A stretch of DNA of 64,000 bases from Streptomyces sp. NBC_00554 (GTDB taxonomy: Bacteria; Actinomycetota; Actinomycetes; Streptomycetales; Streptomycetaceae): NCBI RefSeq assembly GCF_041431135.1, contig NZ_CP107799.1, positions 4,774,001 to 4,838,000 on the forward strand, written 5' to 3'. Under the pieces are notes generated by a model. The model searched no databases and was not told the origin of the DNA. It worked only from the letters and a program-made list of their open reading frames with translations. How positions within the stretch are numbered: the first letter of the stretch is position 1; each line of letters opens with the position of its first letter. The translations under genes were made by a program, and so were the position numbers. Below are positions 26,604-35,180 of this stretch, one piece after another.

Positions 26604-27956
26604 ATGACCGAAGCTGCACCAACACCGGCAGCGCTACCGCCGCACGTCCTGGAACGCGCGGACGTGCGGTCGGCTATCGCCAACCACGACTTCGGCGAGG
26701 TCTTCAGACTCGCCAAGATCTACGGGAACATCAGCTACGCCAAGATCTCCGAGGCTGTCGGCTACAAGCGCGAGCACATCGGCAAGATGGCCCGCCCTGA
26801 GACCGACGGCAAGGGCGTTCGCCCACGGATCACCCAGTTCCACAAAATCCTCGAAGTCGTCGACGGGCTGCGCATCCCCGGCCATCTCGCAGGACTCGCC
26901 CCACGCCCATGGGAGCTGGAACGACCAGCCACACCATCCCGGCTCGACGACCCGAGCACCTTGATTGCGCAGGGTGGCGCCGGGCTGTGGGACGTCGCCG
27001 AGATGCTCCGCCGTACGGAGATGTCCAACATCAACAGCGCCGCCCTGGAGTCGATCGAACAGGGCGTTGACCAACTGGCCCGCGCGTACCCGTACGCCGA
27101 CGCCGACTACTTGCACGAGCGCACCCGCAACGGCCTGCAATACGTCACCAAGCAGCTCGAAGGCCGGATGACCCTCCGCCAGCACCGGGAACTGCTCGTC
27201 GACACCGGATGGCTCTTCCTGCTGAATGCCTGCGTCCAGTACGACAGGGGCCAGCGCGAGGCCGCCAACCTCAGCAAAGCCGCCGCCCTCCGCATCGGCC
27301 AAGAGGCCGGGCACGGCGAGATCATGGCTTGGGCATGGGAGATCGAGGCATGGTTCGCCCTCACCCAGAGCCGATGGCAAGACATGCTCAACGCCGTCGA
27401 AGCCGGACACGTCGCCGACCAGACACACTCCGTCGGCGTCCAGCTGTACGCCCACAAGGCACGAGCCGCCGCCCGCATGGGGGACGCCCGCCTGGTCCGA
27501 GACTCCCTTGATGCCGGCCGAGCCCGCCTCGACCGACTCCCGCGCCCGGACCACCCGGAACACCACTTCATAATCGACCCGGACAAGTGGGACTTCTACG
27601 AGATGGACGCCTACCGTCTCCTCGGAGACGACGAGCGCGCCGCCGCCCACGCCCGCTCAGTGATCCGTATCAGCACAGGACCCGACGGCACAGAGATCTC
27701 CCCCATGCGCGCCGCAGAGGCCCGCCTCACACTCGGAGTCGCCGCCGCCCGAACTGGCGACATCGAGGAAGCTATCGGCATGGGCACTACGGCACTCGAA
27801 GCCGACCGGAAGTCTCTCCCGTCCCTGCTTTTAGTCGCCGACGAGCTCGACAAGGAACTCCGCTCCCGATACCCACGCGAGCCCTCCTCACGCGACTTTC
27901 ACGAACGAATCATGACCATCAAGCGAGGTGCGGCCAGGTCCGAGCTTCCATTCTGA
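26604..27956 (+). CDS. XRE-type regulator with a TPR-like C-terminal domain
   Basis: 450 residues, ATG 26604 behind GGGGAAGTGAG. The helix-turn-helix covers about 30-75 (FRLAKIYGNISYAKISEAVGYKREHIGKMAR). Residues about 130-440 form repeated helical pairs of TPR style (RQHRELLVDTGWLFLLNACVQYDRGQREAANLSKAAALRIGQ, EIEAWFALTQSRWQDMLNAVEAG, AEARLTLGVAAARTGDIEEAI). Such regulators sense peptides or a partner protein through the TPR part. It is divergent from the RsbW-like gene and likely forms a regulatory pair with it. Confidence 0.82.
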   Translation: MTEAAPTPAALPPHVLERADVRSAIANHDFGEVFRLAKIYGNISYAKISEAVGYKREHIGKMARPETDGKGVRPRITQFHKILEVVDGLRIPGHLAGLAPRPWELERPATPSRLDDPSTLIAQGGAGLWDVAEMLRRTEMSNINSAALESIEQGVDQLARAYPYADADYLHERTRNGLQYVTKQLEGRMTLRQHRELLVDTGWLFLLNACVQYDRGQREAANLSKAAALRIGQEAGHGEIMAWAWEIEAWFALTQSRWQDMLNAVEAGHVADQTHSVGVQLYAHKARAAARMGDARLVRDSLDAGRARLDRLPRPDHPEHHFIIDPDKWDFYEMDAYRLLGDDERAAAHARSVIRISTGPDGTEISPMRAAEARLTLGVAAARTGDIEEAIGMGTTALEADRKSLPSLLLVADELDKELRSRYPREPSSRDFHERIMTIKRGAARSELPF

Positions 27957-28098
27957 TCTCAGGCGCACTCCACCGATTTCCGACGGTTTCGGATTCCAGA
28001 AAGATCCGCTCAGCGGGCCTGCCCGCAGTACGGAAAATCCCATAGAACATCTTGCTCTCGACACGGCAGCAAACGTTCGTCGCAAATGTAGGTCAAGC

Positions 28099-28806
28099 TC
28101 ATCGCGAGTTACTTCGTCGCTGCGCCCACCACACTTGGAAATCCCATAGAAATTTCCTTAGCCGACTCGCGCCCGTCCAAAAGTCAGGCGGCTGGTGCTC
28201 ACGTCTACGGTGATACCAGCGAATCCGCCTAGCACGACGCCCAACACCCGGACGCACTTCCCACCGGCGACCGGCGTTGTCTACGATAAGCATCCAAAGA
28301 ACACTGCACGTGATGCCATCGAAGAGTTCGAGTTGGTCAGCATGCTCGGGCGCCAAATCGCTGACGTCAATTGGATCGTCGCTATCAACCCGGTCTTGTG
28401 GTGGGACTCGTACGTGCGAAATGAAGTGTTTGTGAGAACTGGTTCCGGGCGCCACCGTCCACACCCCGAAATCTCGCTTCAGGTTTCCGTCAGGGTCCCT
28501 CTCCCACTGATCTAAGTCTCTAACAACCCACTTAGTTCTCACTTCAAAGGAGACGTGCGTGATCTCGACAGGGAGGTTTCCTGCATTGCCGAAATGCAAC
28601 TTAATGGTGCCGGTTTCAACCCTCCCCGTTTCGTCCATGGGAACCTTTCTCTCCCACTCAGCTTTCCACCACACCCCGACAAGATCTACGTCTTTTCGAT
28701 CGGCTGCGCTGCGATCCCTCATGAAAATACTTAGAGCTAGCACCAGCGACAGGCCACCAAACCAAGCTGGCACGGTCCCCCAATCTGGATGGAAAGCTAG
28801 AAGCAC
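28099..28806 (-). CDS. Membrane-anchored protein, unknown family (AT-richer cargo)
   Basis: 235 residues. I chose GTG 28806 (MLLAFHPDWGTVPAWFGG) because CGGAGG lies six bases upstream. One N-terminal membrane helix (FGGLSLVLALSIFM) is followed by a cytoplasmic domain with beta-sandwich character (GTIKLHFGNAGNLPVEITHVSFEVRTKWVVRDL, APGTSSHKHFISHV) and a very basic Arg/Trp-rich tail. Codon use is visibly richer in A/T than in the flanks. It is in line with the next membrane protein and the HNH gene; together they form the right-end cargo block. Confidence 0.7.
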   Translation of the reverse strand: MLLAFHPDWGTVPAWFGGLSLVLALSIFMRDRSAADRKDVDLVGVWWKAEWERKVPMDETGRVETGTIKLHFGNAGNLPVEITHVSFEVRTKWVVRDLDQWERDPDGNLKRDFGVWTVAPGTSSHKHFISHVRVPPQDRVDSDDPIDVSDLAPEHADQLELFDGITCSVLWMLIVDNAGRRWEVRPGVGRRARRIRWYHRRREHQPPDFWTGASRLRKFLWDFQVWWAQRRSNSR

Positions 28807-28857
28807 GCAGCACCTCCGATGCAATATTGACTGGGAAATGGGTCGCCCTAATAGTCA

Positions 28858-29331
28858 TCAGGCAGGTACGTTGACCCACTTACCTTTGACTTTCTTTCCC
28901 GAACCAAGTTGTACCACTGGGCGAACGCGAGGCACGTTCTTCCTTTGACAGTTCTCGATCAGAGGGCCGCTCACAAAGAACCAAAATACCTCGTGAAGCC
29001 CTTCCAGCTTTTCTGGCCGCCCTGCCGACCCCTCTTCGAGGTTAGCAATATAAATCCTCTTGTCTGTCCCATCTTCAATCCACCAATTAGCAACCTGACA
29101 GGCCCCTCTTCCAGCATTTGACGCCGTGATAAATGCAACACGGGCACGGGACCCACCCTGCACAGGACCTACGACATCTCGAAAATCCATTGCAACTCTG
29201 ACGGTAGCTCCGGACCAACGCCAGGACGTGAATTGCCAAGCAAGGCTGATGAAGGAGAGAACGAACGCCGAGATTGCCACCACTGCGGTAGCAGTCGCCG
29301 TCCACGGGATGTCTTGAGCGGCTAGTAACAT
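28858..29331 (-). CDS. Second membrane-anchored protein of the cargo block
   Basis: 157 residues from ATG 29331 behind AGGGGGC. An N-terminal membrane helix (ATATAVVAISAFVLSFISLAWQF) is followed by a short beta-type domain (TVRVAMDFRDVV, RVAFITASNAGRGACQVANWWIEDGTDKRIYIANLEEG). The general plan, one helix and then a beta domain with an SNAG/GNAG-like turn, recalls the downstream neighbour, and they may be distant relatives. I do not recognise the family. The 51-base spacing suggests co-transcription with 28099-28806. Confidence 0.65.
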   Translation of the reverse strand: MLLAAQDIPWTATATAVVAISAFVLSFISLAWQFTSWRWSGATVRVAMDFRDVVGPVQGGSRARVAFITASNAGRGACQVANWWIEDGTDKRIYIANLEEGSAGRPEKLEGLHEVFWFFVSGPLIENCQRKNVPRVRPVVQLGSGKKVKGKWVNVPA

Positions 29332-29520
29332 AGAAGCGCCCCCTGGCTGTGGATTTTGGATTTGACTGTAATATCCAGCGATCACCCCACACAATCCCAC
29401 CGACCACGAGTAGCCAGTGGAGAGCACCTGAACTGTTCGACGAGGGCAACAAAGCCAGCGTGATCAAGCGCCACATTGCGGCCACCATTGCACGTGAGTA
29501 ACCCTCGACCTTAAATATCT

Positions 29521-30219
29521 CTAGAGCGGCGCTCCTGCTGCACCAAAACCTAGCCGCTCGTAAATAGCCTGATGCAACCTAGCGGCAATTTCAGCGAGCT
29601 GTTCATTTGCATCAAATTCGGGACCCACCTCGCCCGAGAGCTTGCAGGACGCCTCTACGGCATCATGCCAATCTGCGACGCAATAAAGCGCGGCTCCGAC
29701 CAAATCCGCGGCATCGTCATCTTTCCAAACATTCTGGAAGTCCAAAACTGCCCCGATCGCCCAGGCTGCCGCCTCGACCCCGTCTGAAAGCAATACTTCC
29801 ACTACCTGCGGATCCACACACTTCTTCTGCGATTCACCATTCAGGGCAGATACGGAATTTACCCACTTACTGAATCGAACTCTCAGCTCTAGGTAGGCAG
29901 AAAGAAGGGCAACAGTATCTAAGTTTTCCGATATATTCACGGAAAGGAGCGGATTTAAGCTCGCCTTGTACTGACGCATCGCCGTGCGGTCAATTGAGCT
30001 ATGCGGGCCATCGTAGCGAGTATGGCAATTTGGGCACAGCGCAATTAGATTGCTGAATTCATGCCTTCGCACCTTCGCCCATGGAGTGATGTGAGCAATC
30101 TCCACGGGCGTGGCGCGGCATGTAGGTATTGCACAGCGATGCCCGGCCTCCATCAACACTCGGCGACGCAACTCCCGCGGCACAGCGTTCCGCTTCGCCC
30201 CTCTATGGCTCCGGCTCAC
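29521..30219 (-). CDS. HNH endonuclease-domain protein
   Basis: 232 residues, GTG 30219. The HNH nuclease domain is at residues 10-75: RRVLMEAGHRCAIPTC, EIAHITPWAKV (catalytic His), NLIALCPNCHTRYD, with the zinc-binding CxxxxC and CPNCH pairs. The remaining 150 residues are helical and unrecognised. It is the outermost gene at the right end of the element, AT-richer than the chromosome, upstream of two membrane-protein genes on the same strand. It may be a defence or DNA-processing effector. No methylase is nearby. Confidence 0.8.
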   Translation of the reverse strand: MSRSHRGAKRNAVPRELRRRVLMEAGHRCAIPTCRATPVEIAHITPWAKVRRHEFSNLIALCPNCHTRYDGPHSSIDRTAMRQYKASLNPLLSVNISENLDTVALLSAYLELRVRFSKWVNSVSALNGESQKKCVDPQVVEVLLSDGVEAAAWAIGAVLDFQNVWKDDDAADLVGAALYCVADWHDAVEASCKLSGEVGPEFDANEQLAEIAARLHQAIYERLGFGAAGAPL

Positions 30220-30267
30220 ATCAGGACTGTACTGCGAGCGTCTGACAGTCGAGCCTCGATTTGAGGG

Positions 30268-30783
30268 TCAGAGAGCCTCTTTCGAAGGCGTGACCGGCGT
30301 GCCAGACTTACGGCATGGAGGCAAAACGGACCACGGGAAGTTGATCCACTCGTCGGTCCGCTTCCACACGTACTCGCACTTCACCAGCGAGTGGGACTTC
30401 TCGTAGATCACGGCGCTGCGGACCTCGGCGACGGCGCCGACGCAGAAGTCGTGCACCAGCTTGAGCGTCTTGCCGGTGTCGGCGACGTCGTCGGTGATCA
30501 GGACCTTCTTGTCGGAGAAGTCGATGGTGTTGGGGACGGGGGCGAGCATGACGGGCATTTCCAGGGTGGTCCCCACGCCGGTATAGAACTCGACGTTCAC
30601 CAGGTGGATGTTCTTGCAGTCCAGCGCGTATGCCAGGCCGCCGGCGACGAAGACACCCCCGCGGGCGATGGAGAGCACGATGTCGGGCTCGTACCCGTCG
30701 TCGGCGATGGTCTGGGCGAGCTCGCGGACGGCGGTGCCGAACAGCTCGTAGGTGAGGTTCTCGCGCACGGCTGCGTCGCTCAT
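30268..30783 (-). CDS. Phosphoribosyltransferase with a C-terminus replaced by element DNA
   Basis: 171 residues from ATG 30783, overlapping the dcd stop (ATGA). It has the PRPP-binding motif VLITDDVADTGKT (near residue 105) and the type I PRTase core (DIVLSIARGGVFVAGGLA), as in xanthine/hypoxanthine-type enzymes. The native C-terminus (PPVVKRAGQVLDA) lies at 16406-16448. After LPP this copy ends in CRKSGTPVTPSKEAL, encoded by the mobile element. The active-site half is intact, so the enzyme is probably still functional. Coupling to dcd points to nucleotide salvage. Confidence 0.88.
   Translation of the reverse strand: MSDAAVRENLTYELFGTAVRELAQTIADDGYEPDIVLSIARGGVFVAGGLAYALDCKNIHLVNVEFYTGVGTTLEMPVMLAPVPNTIDFSDKKVLITDDVADTGKTLKLVHDFCVGAVAEVRSAVIYEKSHSLVKCEYVWKRTDEWINFPWSVLPPCRKSGTPVTPSKEAL
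30314..30327. other. Right attachment junction of the integrated element
   Basis: Inside the phosphoribosyltransferase frame the sequence changes from chromosomal to element DNA. Bases shared with the left junction in frame alignment are GG (30317-30318), GGC (30320-30322) and AC (30326-30327). The unusual codons GTT TTG CCT at this point suggest the crossover may lie toward the AC side. Confidence 0.65.
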
Positions 30784-31355
30784 ACCTGGGTCCGATGGAA
30801 GTTGAGGAAGGAGCGGGACGCGGTCGGCCCGCGCTGCCCCTGGTAGCGGGACCCGTACCGGTCGCTGCCGTACGGGAACTCGGCAGGCGAACTGAGCCTG
30901 AACAGGCACAGCTGCCCGATCTTCATCCCCGGCCAGAGCTTGATGGGGAGAGTCGCGAGATTCGACAGCTCAAGGGTGACGTGCCCGGAGAACCCGGGGT
31001 CGATGAACCCGGCCGTGGAGTGCGTGACGAGCCCGAGCCGCCCGAGCGAACTCTTGCCCTCGAGCCGCGAGGCGAGATCGTCAGGGAGCGAGATGACCTC
31101 GTACGTGCTGGCGAGGACGAACTCCCCGGGATGCAGGATGAACGGCTCATCGCCCTCGGGCTCGACGAGCCGGGTCAGATCCGCCTGTTCGACGGACGGA
31201 TCAATATGCGGATAGCGGTGGTTCTCGAACACCCGGAAGTAGCGGTCGAGCCGCACGTCGACACTCGACGGCTGCACCATGGATTCGTCGTACGGATCGA
31301 TCCGCACCCGTCCGGCATCGATCTCGGCCCGGATGTCCTTGTCTGAGAGAAGCAC
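30780..31355 (-). CDS. dcd: dCTP deaminase
   Basis: 191 residues, the usual Streptomyces length. The GTG start at 31355 gives MLLSDKDIRAEID. Family motifs: QPSSVDVRLDRYFRVF, FILHPGEFVLASTYE, GKSSLGRLGLVTHSTAGFIDPGFSGHVTLELSN (catalytic/nucleotide site) and GMKIGQLCLF. It converts dCTP to dUTP; some family members also hydrolyse dUTP to dUMP. The stop overlaps the start of the phosphoribosyltransferase gene, so the two are translationally coupled. Confidence 0.95.
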   Translation of the reverse strand: MLLSDKDIRAEIDAGRVRIDPYDESMVQPSSVDVRLDRYFRVFENHRYPHIDPSVEQADLTRLVEPEGDEPFILHPGEFVLASTYEVISLPDDLASRLEGKSSLGRLGLVTHSTAGFIDPGFSGHVTLELSNLATLPIKLWPGMKIGQLCLFRLSSPAEFPYGSDRYGSRYQGQRGPTASRSFLNFHRTQV

Positions 31356-31473
31356 GCCCCGAGGATACGCGGGGACTGTCAGCAATTGCGCACAGTCCCC
31401 CGCGCCTCACCTACGGCCTACTGCTTCCGACCGCTACTACTGTCACTTCAGCTAGCACTTCTGCTGCCGCTCG

Positions 31474-31632
31474 CTACCGCTTCTCCAACGTGACCGGTAC
31501 GACGTTCCGGAGCCGCGCACAACGCGGACACCGGATGAGCCGACCAGGGCCGAGCCGCTCGGCCTGCTGCATCGGGAACGAAGCGGTGCTGAACACGTGC
31601 CCCTCGGCACAACGGACGACGGTGCGCTCCAT
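31474..31632 (-). CDS. Small zinc-ribbon-like protein (52 aa)
   Basis: ATG 31632 with GAGGACTTG upstream; MERTVVRCAEGHVFSTASFP followed by QQAERLGPGRLIRCPRCARLRNVVPVTLEKR. One Cys-x4-His and one CPRC pair can bind zinc. It is a small cytoplasmic hypothetical protein of a type found next to tRNA-Gly in Streptomyces genomes. Function unknown. Confidence 0.65.
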   Translation of the reverse strand: MERTVVRCAEGHVFSTASFPMQQAERLGPGRLIRCPRCARLRNVVPVTLEKR

Positions 31633-31895
31633 CAAGTCCTCAGAGTCCCTTCCCCAGAGCCGCGTCTGACTGACGACGAAAGCCCACATTACGGGACGTA
31701 AGGGATGACCCTCCAGGCGGCACTCCGGTCACACACAGACCCTCTTCCGCGCCCCCACCGTACGCCCCAACTCCGGTCCCCCGCAGCCGCATCCCCCTCC
31801 CCGAAACGCACCCTGGCCCCACGGCTTCATCGCCGGGGGCCAGGCATGAGGTAGAGTGAGCGGGCATTCGACACCGGCCCAAACCGGCGTCTTAC

Positions 31896-31969
31896 GCGGG
31901 TGTAGTTTAGTGGTAGAACATCAGCTTCCCAAGCTGAGAGTGCGAGTTCGATTCTCGTCACCCGCTCCA
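31896..31969 (+). tRNA. tRNA-Gly (CCC)
   Basis: The acceptor stem GCGGGTG pairs with CACCCGC. The anticodon stem-loop is TCAGC-TTCCCAA-GCTGA with anticodon CCC at 31928-31930. The T-loop is TTCGATT. The discriminator T and an encoded CCA end at 31969. Confidence 0.96.
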
Positions 31970-32286
31970 GAATTTGCCCACAGGTCAGCGGCCTGGGGGT
32001 TGTTTGTTGTCTAGACCAATTCGAGGGCGGCGTGCCCTCCGTGTGCCCTAAGTGCAGGTGAAAGGCGCCGTCGGAGTCTCCTCGGGGCTCGATTTTCGAG
32101 GCGGAGAGGCAACTCGTCTCAAGTCGCGTGACGCTTTTCCAGTGGCCCACGTCACAGAGTGTTCGCCTGCGTTCGAAGTCGCTTACTCAAAGGGACAGTT
32201 GCGACCAACCTGGTTCCCGTCAGCCGACGGCGACTGTGCGCCGGTGGATCGGGCCCGTGCCCCCGCTGAGCGGCAGTCCCGTTCCC
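31970..32286. other. Intergenic region downstream of tRNA-Gly
   Basis: 317 bases. No gene with a ribosome site, no complete att repeat of the tRNA 3' end, and no integrase. I see nothing specific in it. Confidence 0.5.
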
Positions 32287-33291
32287 TCACGTCATCTTGA
32301 CGACGACCTTGCCGGCCTTCGCACGCCCTGCTTCGACGTACTCCAGCGCTTCTCGTGTCGACTCGAACGGGAACACCGTGTCGACGACGGGTCGGATCCT
32401 GCCGGCCTCGATGAGATGGGTGAGCTCGCGCAGTTGGTCCCCGCTGGCCTTCATGAAAAAGAACGAGTACGTCACGTTGCGGCGCCGGGCGCTTCGCCGG
32501 ATCCGGAAACTCAGCGCGGACATCACCAGCCGGACGATCGGATTCGCTCCCAGTTCCCTGGCGAAAGCGGCGTCGGGAGGGCCCGCGACACTGATGACCT
32601 TCCCGCCGGGCTTGAGTACGTCCAGGGACTTCTTCAGCGTCTCGCCGCCGAGCGAGTCCAGGACGACGTCATAGTCGTGCAGCACCGTCTCGAACGCCTG
32701 CTTCTTGTAGTCGACGACAACGTCCGCGCCCAGACGCTTCACCAGATCGACGTTGGCCGTGCTCGTGGTGGTCGCCACGTGCGCACCCAGCTCCTTCGCC
32801 AGCTGGATGGCGATGGTGCCCAGGCCGCCGGAACCCGCGTGGATGAGGACCTTCTGGCCCGGCTGGATGTGCGCCCGCTCGACCAGCACCTGCCACGAGG
32901 TCAGGGCGACCAGGGGAAGAGACGCCGCCTCCTCCATGGTCAGCGTGGCCGGCTTGATCGCCACGTCGTCCTGGTGCACCGCGATGAGTTCGGCGAACGT
33001 GCCGATCCGGTCCTTGTCGGGCCGCGTGAAGACCTCGTCGCCCACCGCGAACCGCGTAACGGCCGCACCCGCTTCGACCACCACCCCGGCCAGGTCGTTG
33101 CCCAGGACGAACGGGACCTTGTACGGCAGGATCGCCTTCATCTCCCCGTCCCGGATCATGCGGTCGAGCGGGTTGATGCTCGCGGCGTGGATCCGGACCA
33201 GCACGTCCTCCGCGCCCACCTCCGGGTCCGGCACATCGCCGACACGCACGCCGGCCTTGTCGCCGTAGCGCTCTACCGTGAAGGCCCTCAT
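32287..33291 (-). CDS. NADP-dependent zinc-independent alcohol dehydrogenase/quinone oxidoreductase (MDR family)
   Basis: 334 residues, ATG 33291. The N-terminal GroES-like domain has VLVRIHAASINPLDRMIRDG and FVLGNDLAGVVVEAG. The Rossmann domain has VLIHAGSGGLGTIAIQLAKELGAHV (NADPH motif, near residue 150) and VVLDSLGGETL. The catalytic zinc cysteine is absent, as in quinone oxidoreductases. It reduces small carbonyls or quinones. It is monocistronic. Confidence 0.9.
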   Translation of the reverse strand: MRAFTVERYGDKAGVRVGDVPDPEVGAEDVLVRIHAASINPLDRMIRDGEMKAILPYKVPFVLGNDLAGVVVEAGAAVTRFAVGDEVFTRPDKDRIGTFAELIAVHQDDVAIKPATLTMEEAASLPLVALTSWQVLVERAHIQPGQKVLIHAGSGGLGTIAIQLAKELGAHVATTTSTANVDLVKRLGADVVVDYKKQAFETVLHDYDVVLDSLGGETLKKSLDVLKPGGKVISVAGPPDAAFARELGANPIVRLVMSALSFRIRRSARRRNVTYSFFFMKASGDQLRELTHLIEAGRIRPVVDTVFPFESTREALEYVEAGRAKAGKVVVKMT

Positions 33292-33984
33292 CGTCGGCTC
33301 CTCATCTCGCCCGCAAGCGGACGGGGGTGCTGTTCATTCCGAACTTCGGTGGATTGTTGGTAGTACGCGCTCTTTGGTGCGACAGGTCTCAGCGGGGGCT
33401 TTGGATCCAGACCTGTGAAGGGTCGAGCCCCTGGGGGACGATCACGCATGGGGCGCGCCGGGCATGACGCCCGACGTTTACCTCCGTCGGCAGAGCCTTC
33501 CGGCGACACCCGGTCAATTAAATTATGCTCGTAATTCTAAGCGGCCGACCGGTGGACCACAAGTGGACCCACTCCCCGCAAGGGCGCCGCACCCGCGACG
33601 GACGCGAGACCTATCGGCGAGGCCCGGGCATAAGCGGGCACCCCGGGTGCGAGCCAGCGCGTCCCACGGGTACGCCGATCCGAGGTCCCGGCATGCTCAC
33701 GCTAGGCGCCTAGCGGTGCGAGGGCGTTGCGGATGCCCTACTCAAGGAGGCCATCGGAAAGATGCCCGCCGACTTGCAGGCACATGGAAGTACGGTCATA
33801 CTTTAATTATCGACGCGATGCTGCGGGGCTGGACCACTCAGGGTTCCGGCATCCACCGTCTTTGACCGTCGACTCCGCAGACTGCAGCCGCAGTCGGGAG
33901 ACGCGGGTGACTGCTCTACGCGCCCTTCCGTGAGAGAGGGGTCTGCACACGCTCGCAGGAACCCCCACGCCGAAGGGCACGACC
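33292..33984. other. Long intergenic region with an AT-rich island
   Basis: 693 bases without a supported gene. An AT-rich spot (33518-33541, around TTAAATTATGCTCGTAATTC) stands out. A short frame at 33714-33806 (…GVADALLKEAIGKMPADLQ…) has coding-like composition after an in-frame TAG and could be a gene fossil of unknown origin. Otherwise I see nothing definite. Confidence 0.4.
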
Positions 33985-34854
33985 GTGAATGACTCACAAG
34001 AAGTACGAGGCGACGTGGTGACGTCGTACAAGAACGCACCGACCCGCACCCTCACCGCCGGCGGAGTGACCTTCGCCTACCGCGAGCTCGGTCCCCAGTC
34101 CGGCGTCCCGGTGGTCTTTCTCACCCACCTCGCCGCGGTCCTCGACAACTGGGACCCCCGGGTCGTCGACGGCATCGCCGCCCAGCGCAGGGTCATCGCG
34201 TTCGACAACAGGGGCGTCGGCGCTTCCTCCGGTTCGACGCCGCGCACCATCGAGGCGATGGCGAAGGATGCCGTCACGTTCATCCGGGCGCTCGGGCTCG
34301 AGTACGTCGATCTCCACGGCTTCTCGATGGGCGGCATGATCGCTCAGGTGATCGTGCAGACCGACCCGGACCTCGTCCGCAAGCTGATCCTCACGGGTAC
34401 CGGTCCCGCGGGCGGCGAGGGCATCAAGAACGTGACCCGGTTGTCCCATCTCGACACCGTCCGAGGACTGCTCACCCTTCAGGACCCGAAGCAGTTCCTC
34501 TTCTTCACCCGCACCGTGGGCGGGCGTCGGGCCGGGAAGGAGTTCCTGGCCCGTCTGAAGGAGCGCACCCACGACCGGGACAAGGCGATCTCCCTCACGT
34601 CGTACGGCGCCCAGCTCAAGGCCATTCACCGCTGGGGGCTGCAGCGGCCCCAGGATCTCTCCGTCATCCACCAGCCCGTGCTCGTCGCAAACGGCGAGAG
34701 CGACAGGATGGTTCCGTCGAAGAACTCGGCCGACCTGGCGAGGCGACTGCCGAACGGCGAGTTGGTGATCTACCCCGACGCCGGCCATGGCGGCATCTTC
34801 CAGTTCCACCGGGAGTTCGTGGAGACGGCTCTCGCGTTCCTCGAACGGCAGTAG
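33985..34854 (+). CDS. Alpha/beta hydrolase
   Basis: 289 residues, GTG 33985 with GAAGGG upstream. Features: VVFLTHLAAVLDNWDPRVV (oxyanion region), the nucleophile elbow HGFSMGGM (Ser near residue 115), an acid Asp in ANGESDRMV and the catalytic His in YPDAGHGGIFQ. It resembles haloperoxidase/esterase-like hydrolases of the AB hydrolase 1 family. The substrate is unknown. It stands alone. Confidence 0.88.
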   Translation: MNDSQEVRGDVVTSYKNAPTRTLTAGGVTFAYRELGPQSGVPVVFLTHLAAVLDNWDPRVVDGIAAQRRVIAFDNRGVGASSGSTPRTIEAMAKDAVTFIRALGLEYVDLHGFSMGGMIAQVIVQTDPDLVRKLILTGTGPAGGEGIKNVTRLSHLDTVRGLLTLQDPKQFLFFTRTVGGRRAGKEFLARLKERTHDRDKAISLTSYGAQLKAIHRWGLQRPQDLSVIHQPVLVANGESDRMVPSKNSADLARRLPNGELVIYPDAGHGGIFQFHREFVETALAFLERQ

Positions 34855-34893
34855 GCGCGAAGCATGGTCGTCCGTTGAGCCGAGGACGCCGCC

Positions 34894-35100
34894 TCAGAGC
34901 CGTGACGCACTTTGGGCGAGCGGCTCGAACCACCTCATCCGAGTTGCTGACCTGAGTCCTTTGGCCTGGCCGCGCTCGCGGCGGTGCGCGACGACCAGGC
35001 CGGTGCCCGGGTAGCCGCCACCCGTGATGATCGTGGTTCTGCTGGCCGTGCCCTTCGCATCGGACTGCCCCCACTCTCTGGAGTCGCTGCCGTCGGCCAT
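34894..35100 (-). pseudogene. Possible N-terminal remnant of a Rossmann-fold (SDR-like) gene
   Basis: A 68-codon frame from ATG 35100 contains TASRTTIITGGGYPGTGLVVA, similar to the dinucleotide-binding start of short-chain dehydrogenases, and then loses the family pattern (HRRERGQAKGLRSATRMRW) and stops. There is no clear ribosome site. It is probably a decayed fragment, and the rest of the 34855-35180 gap shows nothing more. Confidence 0.3.
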
Positions 35101-35180
35101 GTCCGCCTCCCCGCCGGTCGGCGCGAGGCGAGCTGGGAGAAGACTTCCGGCGACTCTTGGGCGGCCGTGGGCCGTCCCCC

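Larger units (their letters stand above)
16446..30322. mobile_element. Integrated AICE-like conjugative element, about 13.9 kb, in the phosphoribosyltransferase 3' end
   Basis: Both ends are defined by the split phosphoribosyltransferase gene. Contents: serine integrase next to the left end, RepSA-like initiator (frameshifted), small zinc-ribbon and Spd-like proteins, TraB/FtsK-type translocase, SCO3933-family protein, KorSA-like GntR repressor, structured non-coding stretches and several cargo genes. This is the replication-transfer-control backbone of Streptomyces AICEs such as pSAM2, but with a serine rather than tyrosine recombinase. The damaged rep gene suggests that autonomous replication may be lost, while excision and TraB-mediated transfer may remain. 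Confidence 0.85.

Noticed and set aside
31827..32150. 107-codon minus-strand frame containing VTRIELALSAWEADVLPLNYTR
   Set aside because: It is translated from the antisense strand of tRNA-Gly; this peptide is a well-known false gene.
33464..33865. 133-codon plus-strand frame in the 33.3-34.0 kb gap
   Set aside because: Arg/Pro/His-rich composition typical of non-coding GC-rich DNA and no ribosome site.
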